From Bacteroidota bacterium (GTDB lineage Bacteria; Bacteroidota; Bacteroidia; Chitinophagales; Chitinophagaceae): a stretch of 20,975 nt of DNA. Positions 6,724-13,547 of the stretch are shown in pieces. Location: assembly GCA_023436425.1 (NCBI GenBank), contig JAEZJD010000065.1:1-20975 (forward strand), in the 5' to 3' direction. Below the pieces are notes generated by a model that saw nothing but the letters and a program-made list of their open reading frames with translations, was not told the DNA's origin and searched no databases. A program made the position numbers and the translations under genes. Positions within the stretch are counted from its first letter, which is position 1. Each line of letters opens with the position of its first letter.

Positions 6724-6846
6724 AAGTTGATTGAATGCGGTCGCCGAAATATCCGCACGCCTCCAATGTCCTAAATACCGTCCAGTAAGTTTTTTTGGAA
6801 TCCAATCCTATGAAGTGCAGGCGACTAACTCAATCAACTTTTTTTA
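6724..6846 (+). ncRNA. Candidate small structured RNA, possibly 6S-like
   Basis: The ends of this segment pair perfectly over 11 bp: AAGTTGATTGA (6724-6734) with TCAATCAACTT (6830-6840). A small internal loop and a second helix follow: GGTCGCC (6739-6745) with GGCGACT (6820-6826), one G-U. Further weak pairing is possible inside (GCAC/GTGC at 6755/6815, TCCAA/TTGGA at 6762/6795) around a large unpaired centre. Seven T follow the closing stem, making it an intrinsic terminator. A promoter just upstream puts the RNA 5' end on the first bases of the stem. The roughly 120-nt length, long closing helix and open centre recall the short 6S RNAs of Flavobacteria, but I cannot match a consensus by eye. 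It is not a tRNA, tmRNA, SRP RNA or RNase P RNA by their known motifs. Confidence 0.6.
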
Positions 6847-6852
6847 TTTCCC

Positions 6853-7134
6853 CTATTCTGTTGGATTATTGATTACTTGTTGAGCAATTTGCTTTTTCAA
6901 ATTTTTTTCTTCCACACTGCCGGAGCTCTTCACCTCAAAAGCAGGTTGCGGGTAGTGAAGCGGATTATGTAAAATGGTGAACTGATCTCCCAAATACTTT
7001 TGAAGTTCTTCATCGTCTACAAAAACAGTATAAATATTAAAGAACTGCACGGGATCGAGGTTTACATCTACTGTTTCAACGCAGTAATCCATTTGATATC
7101 CTTTTCCGTTAAAGGGAACTTTTACTGTATTCAT
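6853..7134 (-). CDS. Small hypothetical protein, 93 residues
   Basis: From the ATG at 7134 the protein has 93 residues, beginning MNTVKVPFNGKGYQMDYCVE and containing many aromatic and acidic residues (VQFFNIYTVFVDDEEL) with a lysine/glutamine-rich C-terminal helix (EEKNLKKQIAQQVI). It has no signal peptide or membrane segment and looks like a small soluble cytoplasmic domain. I do not recognise the family. The frame extends a further 23 codons upstream, but the ATG start gives a more protein-like N terminus. It is convergent with the candidate small RNA, whose U-run ends 7 bases from this stop, and divergent from the secreted protein gene at 7237. Confidence 0.6.
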   Translation of the reverse strand: MNTVKVPFNGKGYQMDYCVETVDVNLDPVQFFNIYTVFVDDEELQKYLGDQFTILHNPLHYPQPAFEVKSSGSVEEKNLKKQIAQQVINNPTE

Positions 7135-7236
7135 AGTTAGTTCTGCTGAAAATATTGTACCGTTTCGATGATAAAACAAATTCACGGCGTAAGAAAATGG
7201 CAATGGTTTTGCCCTATGTAAACCAAATTGATAGTC

Positions 7237-7779
7237 ATGAAAGCGCTGATATTTTGTTGCTGCTGTCTCATTTTTTTTTCAGAATCATCGGTAGCTCAAA
7301 CGAAGAAAAAAAAGACCACTAAGAAGGCTCAGGTCAATAGACAGGCAACAATAAACAAAGCGGTAGATGCTGGCTCGGCAACCGGCACTACAATTACTTT
7401 GTTCAGCAGCTCTGCAAATGCCGCTTACGCTCCTAAACCAGGCGCCACATCCCTCCGAATTGCAGACCCAACAATTTTGACGCTAAAAGAAAGAGCAGCT
7501 GGCACAAACGTGTCGATCAGTCCTTCGGGCATTGTAGGGATGCCCAAACGTATGTACGGCTTTGCCAACGGAAAACTTTTTCTGCGAAGCAGTGATGCAA
7601 CAAGCACCGGAAGTACCACAGGCAGCGGTGCTGTGGGCACCGGTTCAGCAGTGGGAACGATAGGAGTAAGCGGAACTGCCATAGGAGTGAATGGAAAAAG
7701 TCCGTTTGCTGCCCCGTCGATTTTCGGAATTCCGGGAGGTAAGAAGCCGAACCCAATCGCTGAAGTGAGGAAACAATAA
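7237..7779 (+). CDS. Exported Ser/Thr/Gly-rich protein, unknown function
   Basis: A 180-residue protein starting at ATG 7237; an in-frame TTG three codons earlier is less likely. Residues 1-21 form a Sec signal peptide (MKALIFCCCCLIFFSESSVAQ) with an odd run of four cysteines. There is no lipobox at the expected cleavage site, so a soluble or surface-attached product is expected. Next come a lysine/threonine-rich segment (TKKKKTTKKAQ), a central part with a possible short repeated strand pattern, and a glycine/serine/threonine-rich tract (about 120-155, for example STGSTTGSGAVGTGSAVG). It ends with a proline- and lysine-containing tail. The composition suggests a disordered or matrix-type exported protein. 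No enzyme motif or family is recognised. Confidence 0.65.
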   Translation: MKALIFCCCCLIFFSESSVAQTKKKKTTKKAQVNRQATINKAVDAGSATGTTITLFSSSANAAYAPKPGATSLRIADPTILTLKERAAGTNVSISPSGIVGMPKRMYGFANGKLFLRSSDATSTGSTTGSGAVGTGSAVGTIGVSGTAIGVNGKSPFAAPSIFGIPGGKKPNPIAEVRKQ

Positions 7780-7903
7780 TGTGGAGAACTGGTCTTTTTT
7801 GCCCCAGATGTCTTTTGCGGGAGGCTGCTTGTAAACGGCCGCGGCTGCTGGCATAATTTTCGATATACGTTTAATACTATAATCAAAAAATTAGTAAGCT
7901 CCA

Positions 7904-7933
7904 TTGCCTTCGGGATAGGGGCTTTTACTTTTT
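7904..7933 (+). promoter_or_regulatory. Possible promoter of the 86-residue hydrophilic protein gene
   Basis: TTG (7904-7906), a 19-base spacer and TACTTTTT (7926-7933) approximate the TTG-N19-TAnnTTTG pattern, lacking the final G. It would give a leader of about 35 bases before the ATG at 7974, where GGAG lies 1 base upstream. Confidence 0.4.
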
Positions 7934-7973
7934 TTGGCGGACCGAATGGCACAATTCTCGTTACTGTTGGAGT

Positions 7974-8234
7974 ATGGAAATTCGAAATAGTTCAGGAGTC
8001 GGTCAAAGCAACATCGATCTGCAAAAAGGACAGATCCAGAACGCAAGAGATAATGAGAATAGCTCACGTGATGTAATAAATGGCGACAATGAGAAATTTC
8101 AGGAACAGGAAGCGCCACTGAAAAATACCGACAATGCCTTCGTACAAGTTAATGAAGACGGCTCGCCATTATTTCCAAACGAAAGGAATCCAGGTGAGTT
8201 CGAGGACGAAGGTTCAAGAGGTGAACATCGCTAA
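7974..8234 (+). CDS. Small hydrophilic, probably disordered protein
   Basis: An 86-residue protein rich in N, E, D, Q, G and S (for example GQIQNARDNENSSRDVINGD) with very few hydrophobic residues, no signal peptide and no membrane segment. Such composition is typical of intrinsically disordered or stress-protective small proteins, but no family is recognised. A promoter-like element and a GGAG directly before the ATG support expression. Its TAA (8232-8234) overlaps the stop of the opposing oxygenase gene, so the two genes are convergent with no spacer. Confidence 0.55.
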   Translation: MEIRNSSGVGQSNIDLQKGQIQNARDNENSSRDVINGDNEKFQEQEAPLKNTDNAFVQVNEDGSPLFPNERNPGEFEDEGSRGEHR

Positions 8235-8989
8235 ACAGTGTCCAATTCTCTGATTTGCTGTTTGTATTCTGCCGGTAATACCAGGGATTTCAATAACCAG
8301 TCAAGTTTCAGCAAGCGAGACATTTTATAAACCGGGATGACTGGTGAAAGCAAAGAATTTTTTTTAAACTGCAACATTTTACGTACAGGTTCGGGAACGA
8401 CAAGTATTTGCCCCTCTTTTAAAAGCTTGAAGCGAACCGCACCGAGATGCTTTTCATATTGTTTGTACAAATCAATTGTGTAGTGCGAACTTGCGAGGTC
8501 GCTCCGCAAATGTTCGTACCGCATTACCAGCCATTCGTTATAACTTTTCGGAAGTCCGACTAATTTCATCCGCTTCCCTACGCGATAAAAAACATCGAAC
8601 ACTTCTTCCTTTTCCGCGTCGGTTAGTTTTCTTTCCAGTAATTCGAATGAAGAAATGGAGTAATGAATCAGCATGAACAACACATCCCGGTAGGCCCAAT
8701 CGGGTATTCGTGCATTGCGTGCTGCTTCAACGGCTGCGTGGATTGAGTTAATGCGATCAATTGCCTGATTCGCTTTTCCTGACTCGGAAAAAACTATCTG
8801 CCGGGCGTAGCTGACGGTTGAAAACAATCTTCCCAACGGATCGGCGGGTAACCGACCGGTAAAATATAACCAGTCGACTGCTTTATTTAACGCAAACTCC
8901 GCTGCAGATCCTGCAAAAATGAACAGGATAGTATCTCCCTTTCCCCAAATCTGTCGCACTATTGACTCTTTAGCAACAAAGAATTCCAT
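8231..8989 (-). CDS. MpaB/DUF2236-family oxygenase
   Basis: A 252-residue, mostly helical protein resembling the oxygenase MpaB/rubber oxygenase catalytic domain (DUF2236). The N terminus has the Gly/Ala-rich entry (ILFIFAGSAAEFAL, residues 21-34), then an arginine-containing helix (RLFSTVSYARQIVFSE). After this come the conserved INSIHAAV histidine (H84) and the DWAYRDVLFMLIHYSI helix with H109. In characterised members these helices hold heme b and cleave C=C or prenyl chains; here the substrate is unknown. The protein has no signal peptide and is probably cytoplasmic or membrane-associated. It lies 39 bases downstream of the TPR gene on the same strand, so they are likely cotranscribed. 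Confidence 0.8.
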   Translation of the reverse strand: MEFFVAKESIVRQIWGKGDTILFIFAGSAAEFALNKAVDWLYFTGRLPADPLGRLFSTVSYARQIVFSESGKANQAIDRINSIHAAVEAARNARIPDWAYRDVLFMLIHYSISSFELLERKLTDAEKEEVFDVFYRVGKRMKLVGLPKSYNEWLVMRYEHLRSDLASSHYTIDLYKQYEKHLGAVRFKLLKEGQILVVPEPVRKMLQFKKNSLLSPVIPVYKMSRLLKLDWLLKSLVLPAEYKQQIRELDTV

Positions 8990-9028
8990 TGTTATTGTTG
9001 TATCATTTACATTTCACCATGCGCACGT

Positions 9029-9343
9029 TCATTCAAAAAGGTCATCGTAAGCCATTCGTAATTCGTTGTACGAATGGTTATCACCCAACTCCTTTGCCTT
9101 GATCATTCCTTTTTCATACCAGCTTTTGGCTAATTCTTTTTCATTCACACGAACGAGCAGATCTGCTAAATGGTAGTAGCTGCCAACATAGTTCGCATCT
9201 CTGCTCAAAACGTTTTCAAAAAGTCTTCTCGCCTCCTCATCGTTTCCAAGTTTGATGTACTCCAGCGCCAGCGCATGCTGCAGGAAGCTGTCGTCCGGAT
9301 TTTCTGCGAGCATCTGTATCAATTTATCTATGCGATTCATCAC
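9029..9343 (-). CDS. Small tetratricopeptide-repeat protein
   Basis: A 104-residue all-helical protein with about two and a half TPR units: PDDSFLQHALALEYIKLGND (about 16-35), ARRLFENVLSRDANYVGSYY (about 38-57), then HLADLLVRVNEKELAKSWYE. The positions of small and aromatic residues fit the TPR consensus. It probably acts as a protein-interaction module in the cytoplasm; the partner is unknown. A GGGAG six bases before the first ATG supports this start, although a second ATG follows directly. It heads a unit with the MpaB-like gene and is divergent from etfB, with 52 bases between the starts. Confidence 0.85.
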   Translation of the reverse strand: MMNRIDKLIQMLAENPDDSFLQHALALEYIKLGNDEEARRLFENVLSRDANYVGSYYHLADLLVRVNEKELAKSWYEKGMIKAKELGDNHSYNELRMAYDDLFE

Positions 9344-9365
9344 TTCTCCCTTTAGCCGATTGGGC

Positions 9366-9373
9366 TATATTTG
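9366..9373 (+). promoter_or_regulatory. -7 element of etfB
   Basis: TATATTTG is an exact TAnnTTTG match 22 bases before the etfB ATG. No TTG is present at the usual -33 spacing. Transcription would start near 9379. Confidence 0.6.
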
Positions 9374-9395
9374 CACGAATTTTAACTGAAGAACA

Positions 9396-10139
9396 ATGAA
9401 GATTTTGGTGTGCATAAGCAAGACGCCTGACACCACAGCAAAAGTAGCCTTCACCGATAACAATACGAAGTTTGCGGAAGCTGGTGTGCAATGGATTATC
9501 AATCCTTACGACGAATGGTATGCTTTAGTGCGAGCGATTGAATTGAAAGAAAAAGATGCTTCAACTGTTATTCACCTGGTGACAGTGGGCGGTGCTGATG
9601 CAGAGCCTATCATCAGAAAAGCTTTAGCTCTCGGCGGTGATGAAGCAATTCGGGTCAATGCCAGTCCTTCCGAGCCATATTTTGTTGCCGCTCAAATTGC
9701 TGAGGTAGCAAAATCAGGAGGTTATGACCTGATCTTCACTGGTAAAGAGACAATTGACTACAATGACGGCGTGGTCGGTGGCATGCTTGCTGAATTTCTT
9801 GATCTTCCCTATGTTGCTCTTGCAACGAAATTTGAGTTAAGCGGCAACACTGCAACAATTAAACGAGAAATTGAAGGCGGGGAAGAAACTCTTGAAATCC
9901 AATTGCCCGTCGTTGTTTCATGTCAGAAGGGAATGGCTGAAGCACGAATACCCAACATGCGGGGAATTATGGCTGCCCGAACAAAACCTTTAAAGGTTGT
10001 TGAACCTGCAGCGGTCGAACCGCTGACACAGTTTGTCGAATTCCAGCTGCCTCCTGCAAAGGCTGGCGTTAAACTGATTTCGCCGGACAATGTAGACGAA
10101 TTGGTGCGGCTGCTGCATGAGGAAGCGAGAGCCATTTAA
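9396..10139 (+). CDS. etfB: Electron transfer flavoprotein, beta subunit
   Basis: A 247-residue EtfB, the AMP-binding subunit of the heterodimeric electron carrier that takes electrons from acyl-CoA dehydrogenases and related flavoenzymes. The family layout is clear: MKILVCISKTPDT at the start, the nucleotide-binding ETIDYNDGVVGGMLAE region (about 127-142), and the EtfB signature around residues 180-200 (EARIPNMRGIMAARTKP). Length is normal. It acts in the cytoplasm with EtfA, encoded 109 bases downstream on the same strand. A good -7 element precedes it. The ETF type cannot be settled from this window, as no ETF-quinone oxidoreductase or dehydrogenase partner is adjacent. Confidence 0.95.
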   Translation: MKILVCISKTPDTTAKVAFTDNNTKFAEAGVQWIINPYDEWYALVRAIELKEKDASTVIHLVTVGGADAEPIIRKALALGGDEAIRVNASPSEPYFVAAQIAEVAKSGGYDLIFTGKETIDYNDGVVGGMLAEFLDLPYVALATKFELSGNTATIKREIEGGEETLEIQLPVVVSCQKGMAEARIPNMRGIMAARTKPLKVVEPAAVEPLTQFVEFQLPPAKAGVKLISPDNVDELVRLLHEEARAI

Positions 10140-10145
10140 TTTGGT

Positions 10146-10168
10146 ATGGCAATTAGCAAATATGCCAT
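10146..10168 (+). repeat. Small inverted repeat between etfB and etfA
   Basis: ATGGCA (10146-10151) and TGCCAT (10163-10168) can pair around an 11-base loop, 6 bases after the etfB stop. No T-run follows, so it may shape mRNA processing or be chance. The rest of the 109-base spacer shows no ORF or clear promoter. Confidence 0.3.
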
Positions 10169-10248
10169 TAGCTGATGAAAATTTTCCAATGGAGTCGTAA
10201 TTAAATTCTCAAATCAAAACCTGAATCTTTAAACCTGGAACTCTTTTT

Positions 10249-11214
10249 ATGAGTGTTTTAATATTTGTAGATCATCTGGATGGACACATAAAAAAGGCTT
10301 CGCATGAAGCATTAACATACGGAGCGAAACTCGCTGAGAAAAGCGGTGACTCCGCAGAAGCAGTGGTGCTTGGAGATGTGAACGAAGACTTAGCTGCTTT
10401 AGGCAAACACGGGGTCAAGAAAGTGCATCATGTGCAGCATGAAAATCTAAAACAATTTGATTCGCAGGTGTACGCCAAAGTGATAGCGCAGGTTACTGAA
10501 CAAACCGGAGCAAAAACAATAGTTTTTTCGAATAACTCCAGCGGAAAATCAATTGCGCCAAGACTTTCCGTTCGGCTAAAAGCTGGAGTTGTCTCCGGCG
10601 CTACTTCCCTTCCGGAAACAGACAACGGATTTGTGATTAAGAAGAATGTTTTTTCGGGAAAAGCAGTCGCCAAAGTTGCTATTAATACGGATGTCAAAAT
10701 CGTTACTCTAAACGTGAACGCATTTACAATCACAGAAAATGAGGGAACTGCAGAAGTAGTTGCTTTTAATGCAACTGTTGATGCGCCCAAGGTGAAAATT
10801 GTTGACAGTACAAAAACAAGCGGAAAAGTTTCTTTGACTGAAGCAGATGTTGTAGTAAGCGCAGGACGCGGATTGAAAGGACCTGAAAACTGGGCCATGG
10901 TAGAGGAACTTGCAGATACCCTCGGCGCAGCCTTGGCTTGCAGTCGTCCTGTGGCAGATGCACACTGGCGACCTCATAATGAACACGTCGGACAAACAGG
11001 AATTGCCATTGCGCCAAACCTTTACATTGCCGTTGGAATCAGTGGTGCCATTCAGCATCTGGCGGGAGTAAATCGAAGCAAAACAATCGTTGTAATTAAT
11101 AAAGATCCTGAAGCACCATTTTTCAAAGCAGCAGATTACGGCATCGTTGGCGATGCGTTTGAAGTGGTTCCAAAGATGACTGCAGCAGTGAAGAAATTAA
11201 AGGGCATTGCTTAA
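10249..11214 (+). CDS. etfA: Electron transfer flavoprotein, alpha subunit
   Basis: A 321-residue EtfA, the FAD-binding partner of EtfB. The C-terminal FAD domain has the full family signature: SAGRGLKGPENWAMVEELAD (about 203-222), then CSRPVADAHWRPHNEHVGQTG, and VGISGAIQHLAGVNRSKTIV (about 266-285), followed by NKDPEAPFFKAADYGIVGD. The N-terminal domain begins SVLIFVDHLDGHIKKASHEA as expected. No signal peptide; cytoplasmic. Cotranscription with etfB is likely from order and strand, although the 109-base gap is larger than others here. The nuclease gene starts 29 bases after the stop. Confidence 0.96.
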   Translation: MSVLIFVDHLDGHIKKASHEALTYGAKLAEKSGDSAEAVVLGDVNEDLAALGKHGVKKVHHVQHENLKQFDSQVYAKVIAQVTEQTGAKTIVFSNNSSGKSIAPRLSVRLKAGVVSGATSLPETDNGFVIKKNVFSGKAVAKVAINTDVKIVTLNVNAFTITENEGTAEVVAFNATVDAPKVKIVDSTKTSGKVSLTEADVVVSAGRGLKGPENWAMVEELADTLGAALACSRPVADAHWRPHNEHVGQTGIAIAPNLYIAVGISGAIQHLAGVNRSKTIVVINKDPEAPFFKAADYGIVGDAFEVVPKMTAAVKKLKGIA

Positions 11215-11243
11215 TTTTGAAGTTTTCGTCAGCGTAGCAGAAT

Positions 11244-11849
11244 ATGAAAAAAATAGAATTGGAAATTGTGGCGCTTTCACACAGTATTACGCAAACTCAT
11301 TCGTATGCTGTAGTGTTGGGAGAAGTAAATGGATTGAGACGATTACCAATTGTGATTGGCGGTTTTGAGGCACAGGCAATTGCAGTTGCACTTGAAAAAA
11401 TGCAACCGAGTCGTCCGCTCACGCACGACCTGATGAAAAACTTTATGACTGCTTTTAACATCGACCTTCACGAAGTAATTATTTCCGATCTGCAGGAAGG
11501 AATCTTCTTTTCCAAACTCGTTTGCTCTTCAGATAACGACACTATTGAAATTGATTCCCGCACATCAGACGCACTGGCGCTTGCCGTTCGCTTTGGATGT
11601 CCTGTTTACACCTACGAACACATCCTTGAAAGTGCCGGTATTTTAATGGAAGATTCCGGGACTGCGACAAAGAAAAAGAGAACGCCAACCGTTACATCGC
11701 AGGAGCCGAGCGGCGGCAAAGACGATTTAAAAACGATGTCTCTTGAAGATCTGAATGCCTTGCTGAATGATGTTCTCGAGTCGGAAGATTACATCAGAGC
11801 TATCGCCATACGCGACGAAATTAACAGCCGTAAGTCCGGCAAGAAATAG
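11244..11849 (+). CDS. Bifunctional nuclease (DUF151) family protein with UVR motif
   Basis: A 201-residue protein. Residues 1-135 match the bifunctional nuclease domain (BFN/DUF151): KIELEIVALSHSITQTHSYA, GEVNGLRRLPIVIGGFEAQAI, a DLHEVIISDLQEGIFFSKL strand pair, and the conserved IDSRTSDALALAVRFGCPVY helix. After a linker rich in K, T and S, residues about 165-197 form a UVR-type helical hairpin (LNALLNDVLESEDYIRAIAIRDEI), the motif that binds UvrB/UvrC-type partners and Clp regulators. DUF151 members have been reported with RNase and DNase activity; which applies here is unknown. It lies between etfA (29 bases) and ispE (7 bases), so is probably in their operon. Confidence 0.88.
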   Translation: MKKIELEIVALSHSITQTHSYAVVLGEVNGLRRLPIVIGGFEAQAIAVALEKMQPSRPLTHDLMKNFMTAFNIDLHEVIISDLQEGIFFSKLVCSSDNDTIEIDSRTSDALALAVRFGCPVYTYEHILESAGILMEDSGTATKKKRTPTVTSQEPSGGKDDLKTMSLEDLNALLNDVLESEDYIRAIAIRDEINSRKSGKK

Positions 11850-11856
11850 GCTCTCC

Positions 11857-12672
11857 GTGATTTCTTTTCCTAATGCTAAAATCAACCTAGGGCTTTCCGT
11901 TCTCTCCAAAAGATCAGATGGTTTTCATGAATTAGAAACTATTTTTTATCCTATTCGTTTGAAAGATGGGCTGGAGATAATTGGCGGAAATAAAGAGCAC
12001 AAAGAAGTAGCATTCAGCACCTCCGGAATTGAAATTAATGGCGATAGTTCACAAAACATTTGTTTGAAAGCTTACCAACTTTTAAAAAATGATTTCCCGC
12101 GTTTGCCATCAATTCAAATGCATTTACACAAAGCCATTCCTATTGGTGCAGGATTAGGAGGCGGCAGTGCAGATGGTGCGTTTACTTTGCTGCTTTCAAA
12201 TGAAAAGTTCAATCTGCAGTTATCAGAAGAGCAACTATTACAATATGCGTTGAAGCTCGGTAGTGATTGCGCATTCTTCATCATAAACAAACCATGCCAT
12301 GCAAAGGGAAGAGGCGAAATTCTGGAACAACTTGAACTTAATCTCGATGACTATAAAATAGTGGTTGTTTATCCGAACATTCACATCAACACGGGCTGGG
12401 CATTCTCTCAATTACAAAATTTTACGTCAGCTGATACATTAAAAGAAATCATTGAAAAGCCGGTGCAACAATGGCGTGATCTTTTAAAAAATGATTTTGA
12501 GGAAGTTGTCTTTGCGAAGTTTCCCGCGATTAAACAGATCAAAGATCAACTGTATAATGCTGGCGCCATTTACGCTTCGATGTCTGGCAGCGGCTCCACT
12601 GTTTACGGACTCTTTTCATCTGCGCCTTCATTAACCGCTTTATCGCAAGAGTATTTTATTAGAACTGTATAG
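11857..12672 (+). CDS. ispE: 4-diphosphocytidyl-2-C-methyl-D-erythritol kinase
   Basis: A 271-residue GHMP-family kinase that phosphorylates CDP-methylerythritol in the MEP isoprenoid pathway. The start is GTG at 11857, 7 bases after the upstream stop; this gives the family-typical beginning ISFPNAKINLGLSVL with the catalytic lysine at residue 8. A longer frame with an ATG at 11767 would overlap the nuclease gene by 83 bases and is rejected. The ATP-binding glycine-rich loop is IPIGAGLGGGSADGA (about 94-108), with the probable catalytic aspartate D106. The C-terminal SMSGSGSTVYGLF motif is also present. All core motifs are intact and length is near normal. It acts in the cytoplasm. Confidence 0.94.
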   Translation: MISFPNAKINLGLSVLSKRSDGFHELETIFYPIRLKDGLEIIGGNKEHKEVAFSTSGIEINGDSSQNICLKAYQLLKNDFPRLPSIQMHLHKAIPIGAGLGGGSADGAFTLLLSNEKFNLQLSEEQLLQYALKLGSDCAFFIINKPCHAKGRGEILEQLELNLDDYKIVVVYPNIHINTGWAFSQLQNFTSADTLKEIIEKPVQQWRDLLKNDFEEVVFAKFPAIKQIKDQLYNAGAIYASMSGSGSTVYGLFSSAPSLTALSQEYFIRTV

Positions 12673-12687
12673 TTGCGCTGCAGAGTG

Positions 12688-12695
12688 TAGCTTTG
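12688..12695 (+). promoter_or_regulatory. -7 element overlapping the start of queD
   Basis: TAGCTTTG is an exact TAnnTTTG match ending 5 bases before the queD ATG. Transcription from it would start on or within a base or two of the ATG, giving a leaderless mRNA. No TTG is seen at the -33 distance. Confidence 0.45.
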
Positions 12696-12700
12696 CGCCG

Positions 12701-13057
12701 ATGGAAATTTACAAGGAGTTTTCTTTTGATTCCGCACACTTTCTGCCACGGGTACCGGATGGACACAAGTGCAAAAACATGCACGGACACACCTACAAAT
12801 TCAGAGTTTTTTTAAATGGAACACCCGATCCTCAACTTGGATGGATTATGGATTTCAAACAGCTGAAAGATTGTGTTGCGCCAGTGCTCGAAAAATTAGA
12901 TCACAAATTGTTGAACGAAGTGGAAGGACTTGAAAACCCAACCGCAGAAAACATCACCGTTTGGATTTGGAACCAAATAAGAGCTTCACTGCCTCAGTTG
13001 AGCCGAATTGAGTTATACGAAACACCGACAACAGGCGTAATCTATCACGGAGAATAA
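12701..13057 (+). CDS. queD: 6-carboxy-5,6,7,8-tetrahydropterin synthase
   Basis: A 118-residue QueD/PTPS-family enzyme that makes 6-carboxytetrahydropterin from dihydroneopterin triphosphate, an early step to preQ0, queuosine and related 7-deazaguanines. Zinc ligands are H13 (SAHFL), H28 and H30 (MHGHTY). The nucleophilic cysteine is C24 (GHKC), with the D67-H68 pair (LDHKLLN), the NPTAENI block and E107 (ELYET). The CxxxHGH spacing is that of the bacterial QueD group. Other queuosine genes are not in the window. It follows ispE by 28 bases and also has its own -7 element, so it may be transcribed in two ways. Its stop abuts the stop of the convergent DUF1569 gene. Confidence 0.94.
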   Translation: MEIYKEFSFDSAHFLPRVPDGHKCKNMHGHTYKFRVFLNGTPDPQLGWIMDFKQLKDCVAPVLEKLDHKLLNEVEGLENPTAENITVWIWNQIRASLPQLSRIELYETPTTGVIYHGE

Positions 13058-13513
13058 TCATACTCCAAATTGACGCAGATGATGATCGGTGTGATTGTAA
13101 GCTACCTTTCCCCAATCATCTTTGCTGAACTTGCCACCAAGTTTATTTTCTGAAACAAGGTTGTTACTGTTGCAGAATTGTTCCACAGCTTGTTTCAGAT
13201 TATTCCTTTCTGCTTCGAAATCCGTTGGATCAATTCCATTCGCAACAGTATTCATTTCCTTGTAAGTCTCAGCTTTTCCTGTTGGAGGTTTTATATTTAG
13301 AAGAAAAAATTTCATCAGCAACTTTGGCATCGGTGGTTTACGATCAATTGTAGGATCAAGTTTACCAGTTGCAACATCAAAGCCCATTGCCATGTGGCGC
13401 ATCGCCTGATTAACATTCATTTTTCCCCACTTTGCCTGAGATTCGGGAGAAAGCTTGTCTACCCGGGCAAGTATCTCATTTTTTACTTCGGGATTGAATA
13501 AATTCTTCACCAC
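13058..13513 (-). CDS. DUF1569-family DinB-like protein
   Basis: A 151-residue helical protein of the DUF1569 type, related in fold to the DinB/YfiT metal-dependent hydrolase-like four-helix bundle. Three metal-ligand positions are visible: H40 in NVNQAMRHMAMG, and the closing NHTDHHLRQFGV with H141 and H144/H145. A conserved WGKM segment precedes the first. The biological role of DUF1569 proteins is not known; DinB-like proteins often bind thiols such as bacillithiol, but nothing here shows that. No signal peptide. It lies 34 bases downstream of the VOC gene on the same strand, so they may share a transcript. Confidence 0.82.
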   Translation of the reverse strand: MVKNLFNPEVKNEILARVDKLSPESQAKWGKMNVNQAMRHMAMGFDVATGKLDPTIDRKPPMPKLLMKFFLLNIKPPTGKAETYKEMNTVANGIDPTDFEAERNNLKQAVEQFCNSNNLVSENKLGGKFSKDDWGKVAYNHTDHHLRQFGV

Positions 13514-13547
13514 TGCAGGTTTTGGTTAAAATGCATTTACAAAACCT

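Noticed and set aside
6617..6805. 62-codon minus-strand frame in the gene-poor stretch
   Set aside because: Needs a TTG start, has no recognisable protein character and is antisense to the candidate small RNA.
7425..7952. 175-codon minus-strand frame over the exported protein gene
   Set aside because: It is a shadow of the Gly/Ser/Thr-rich coding sequence; no start signal and proline-rich random-like composition.
10428..11058. Minus-strand frames over etfA
   Set aside because: etfA has its full family signature on the plus strand; the opposite frames match nothing.
11767..11856. Longer ispE with an ATG at 11767
   Set aside because: It would overlap the coding end of the nuclease gene; the family N terminus begins at the GTG at 11857.
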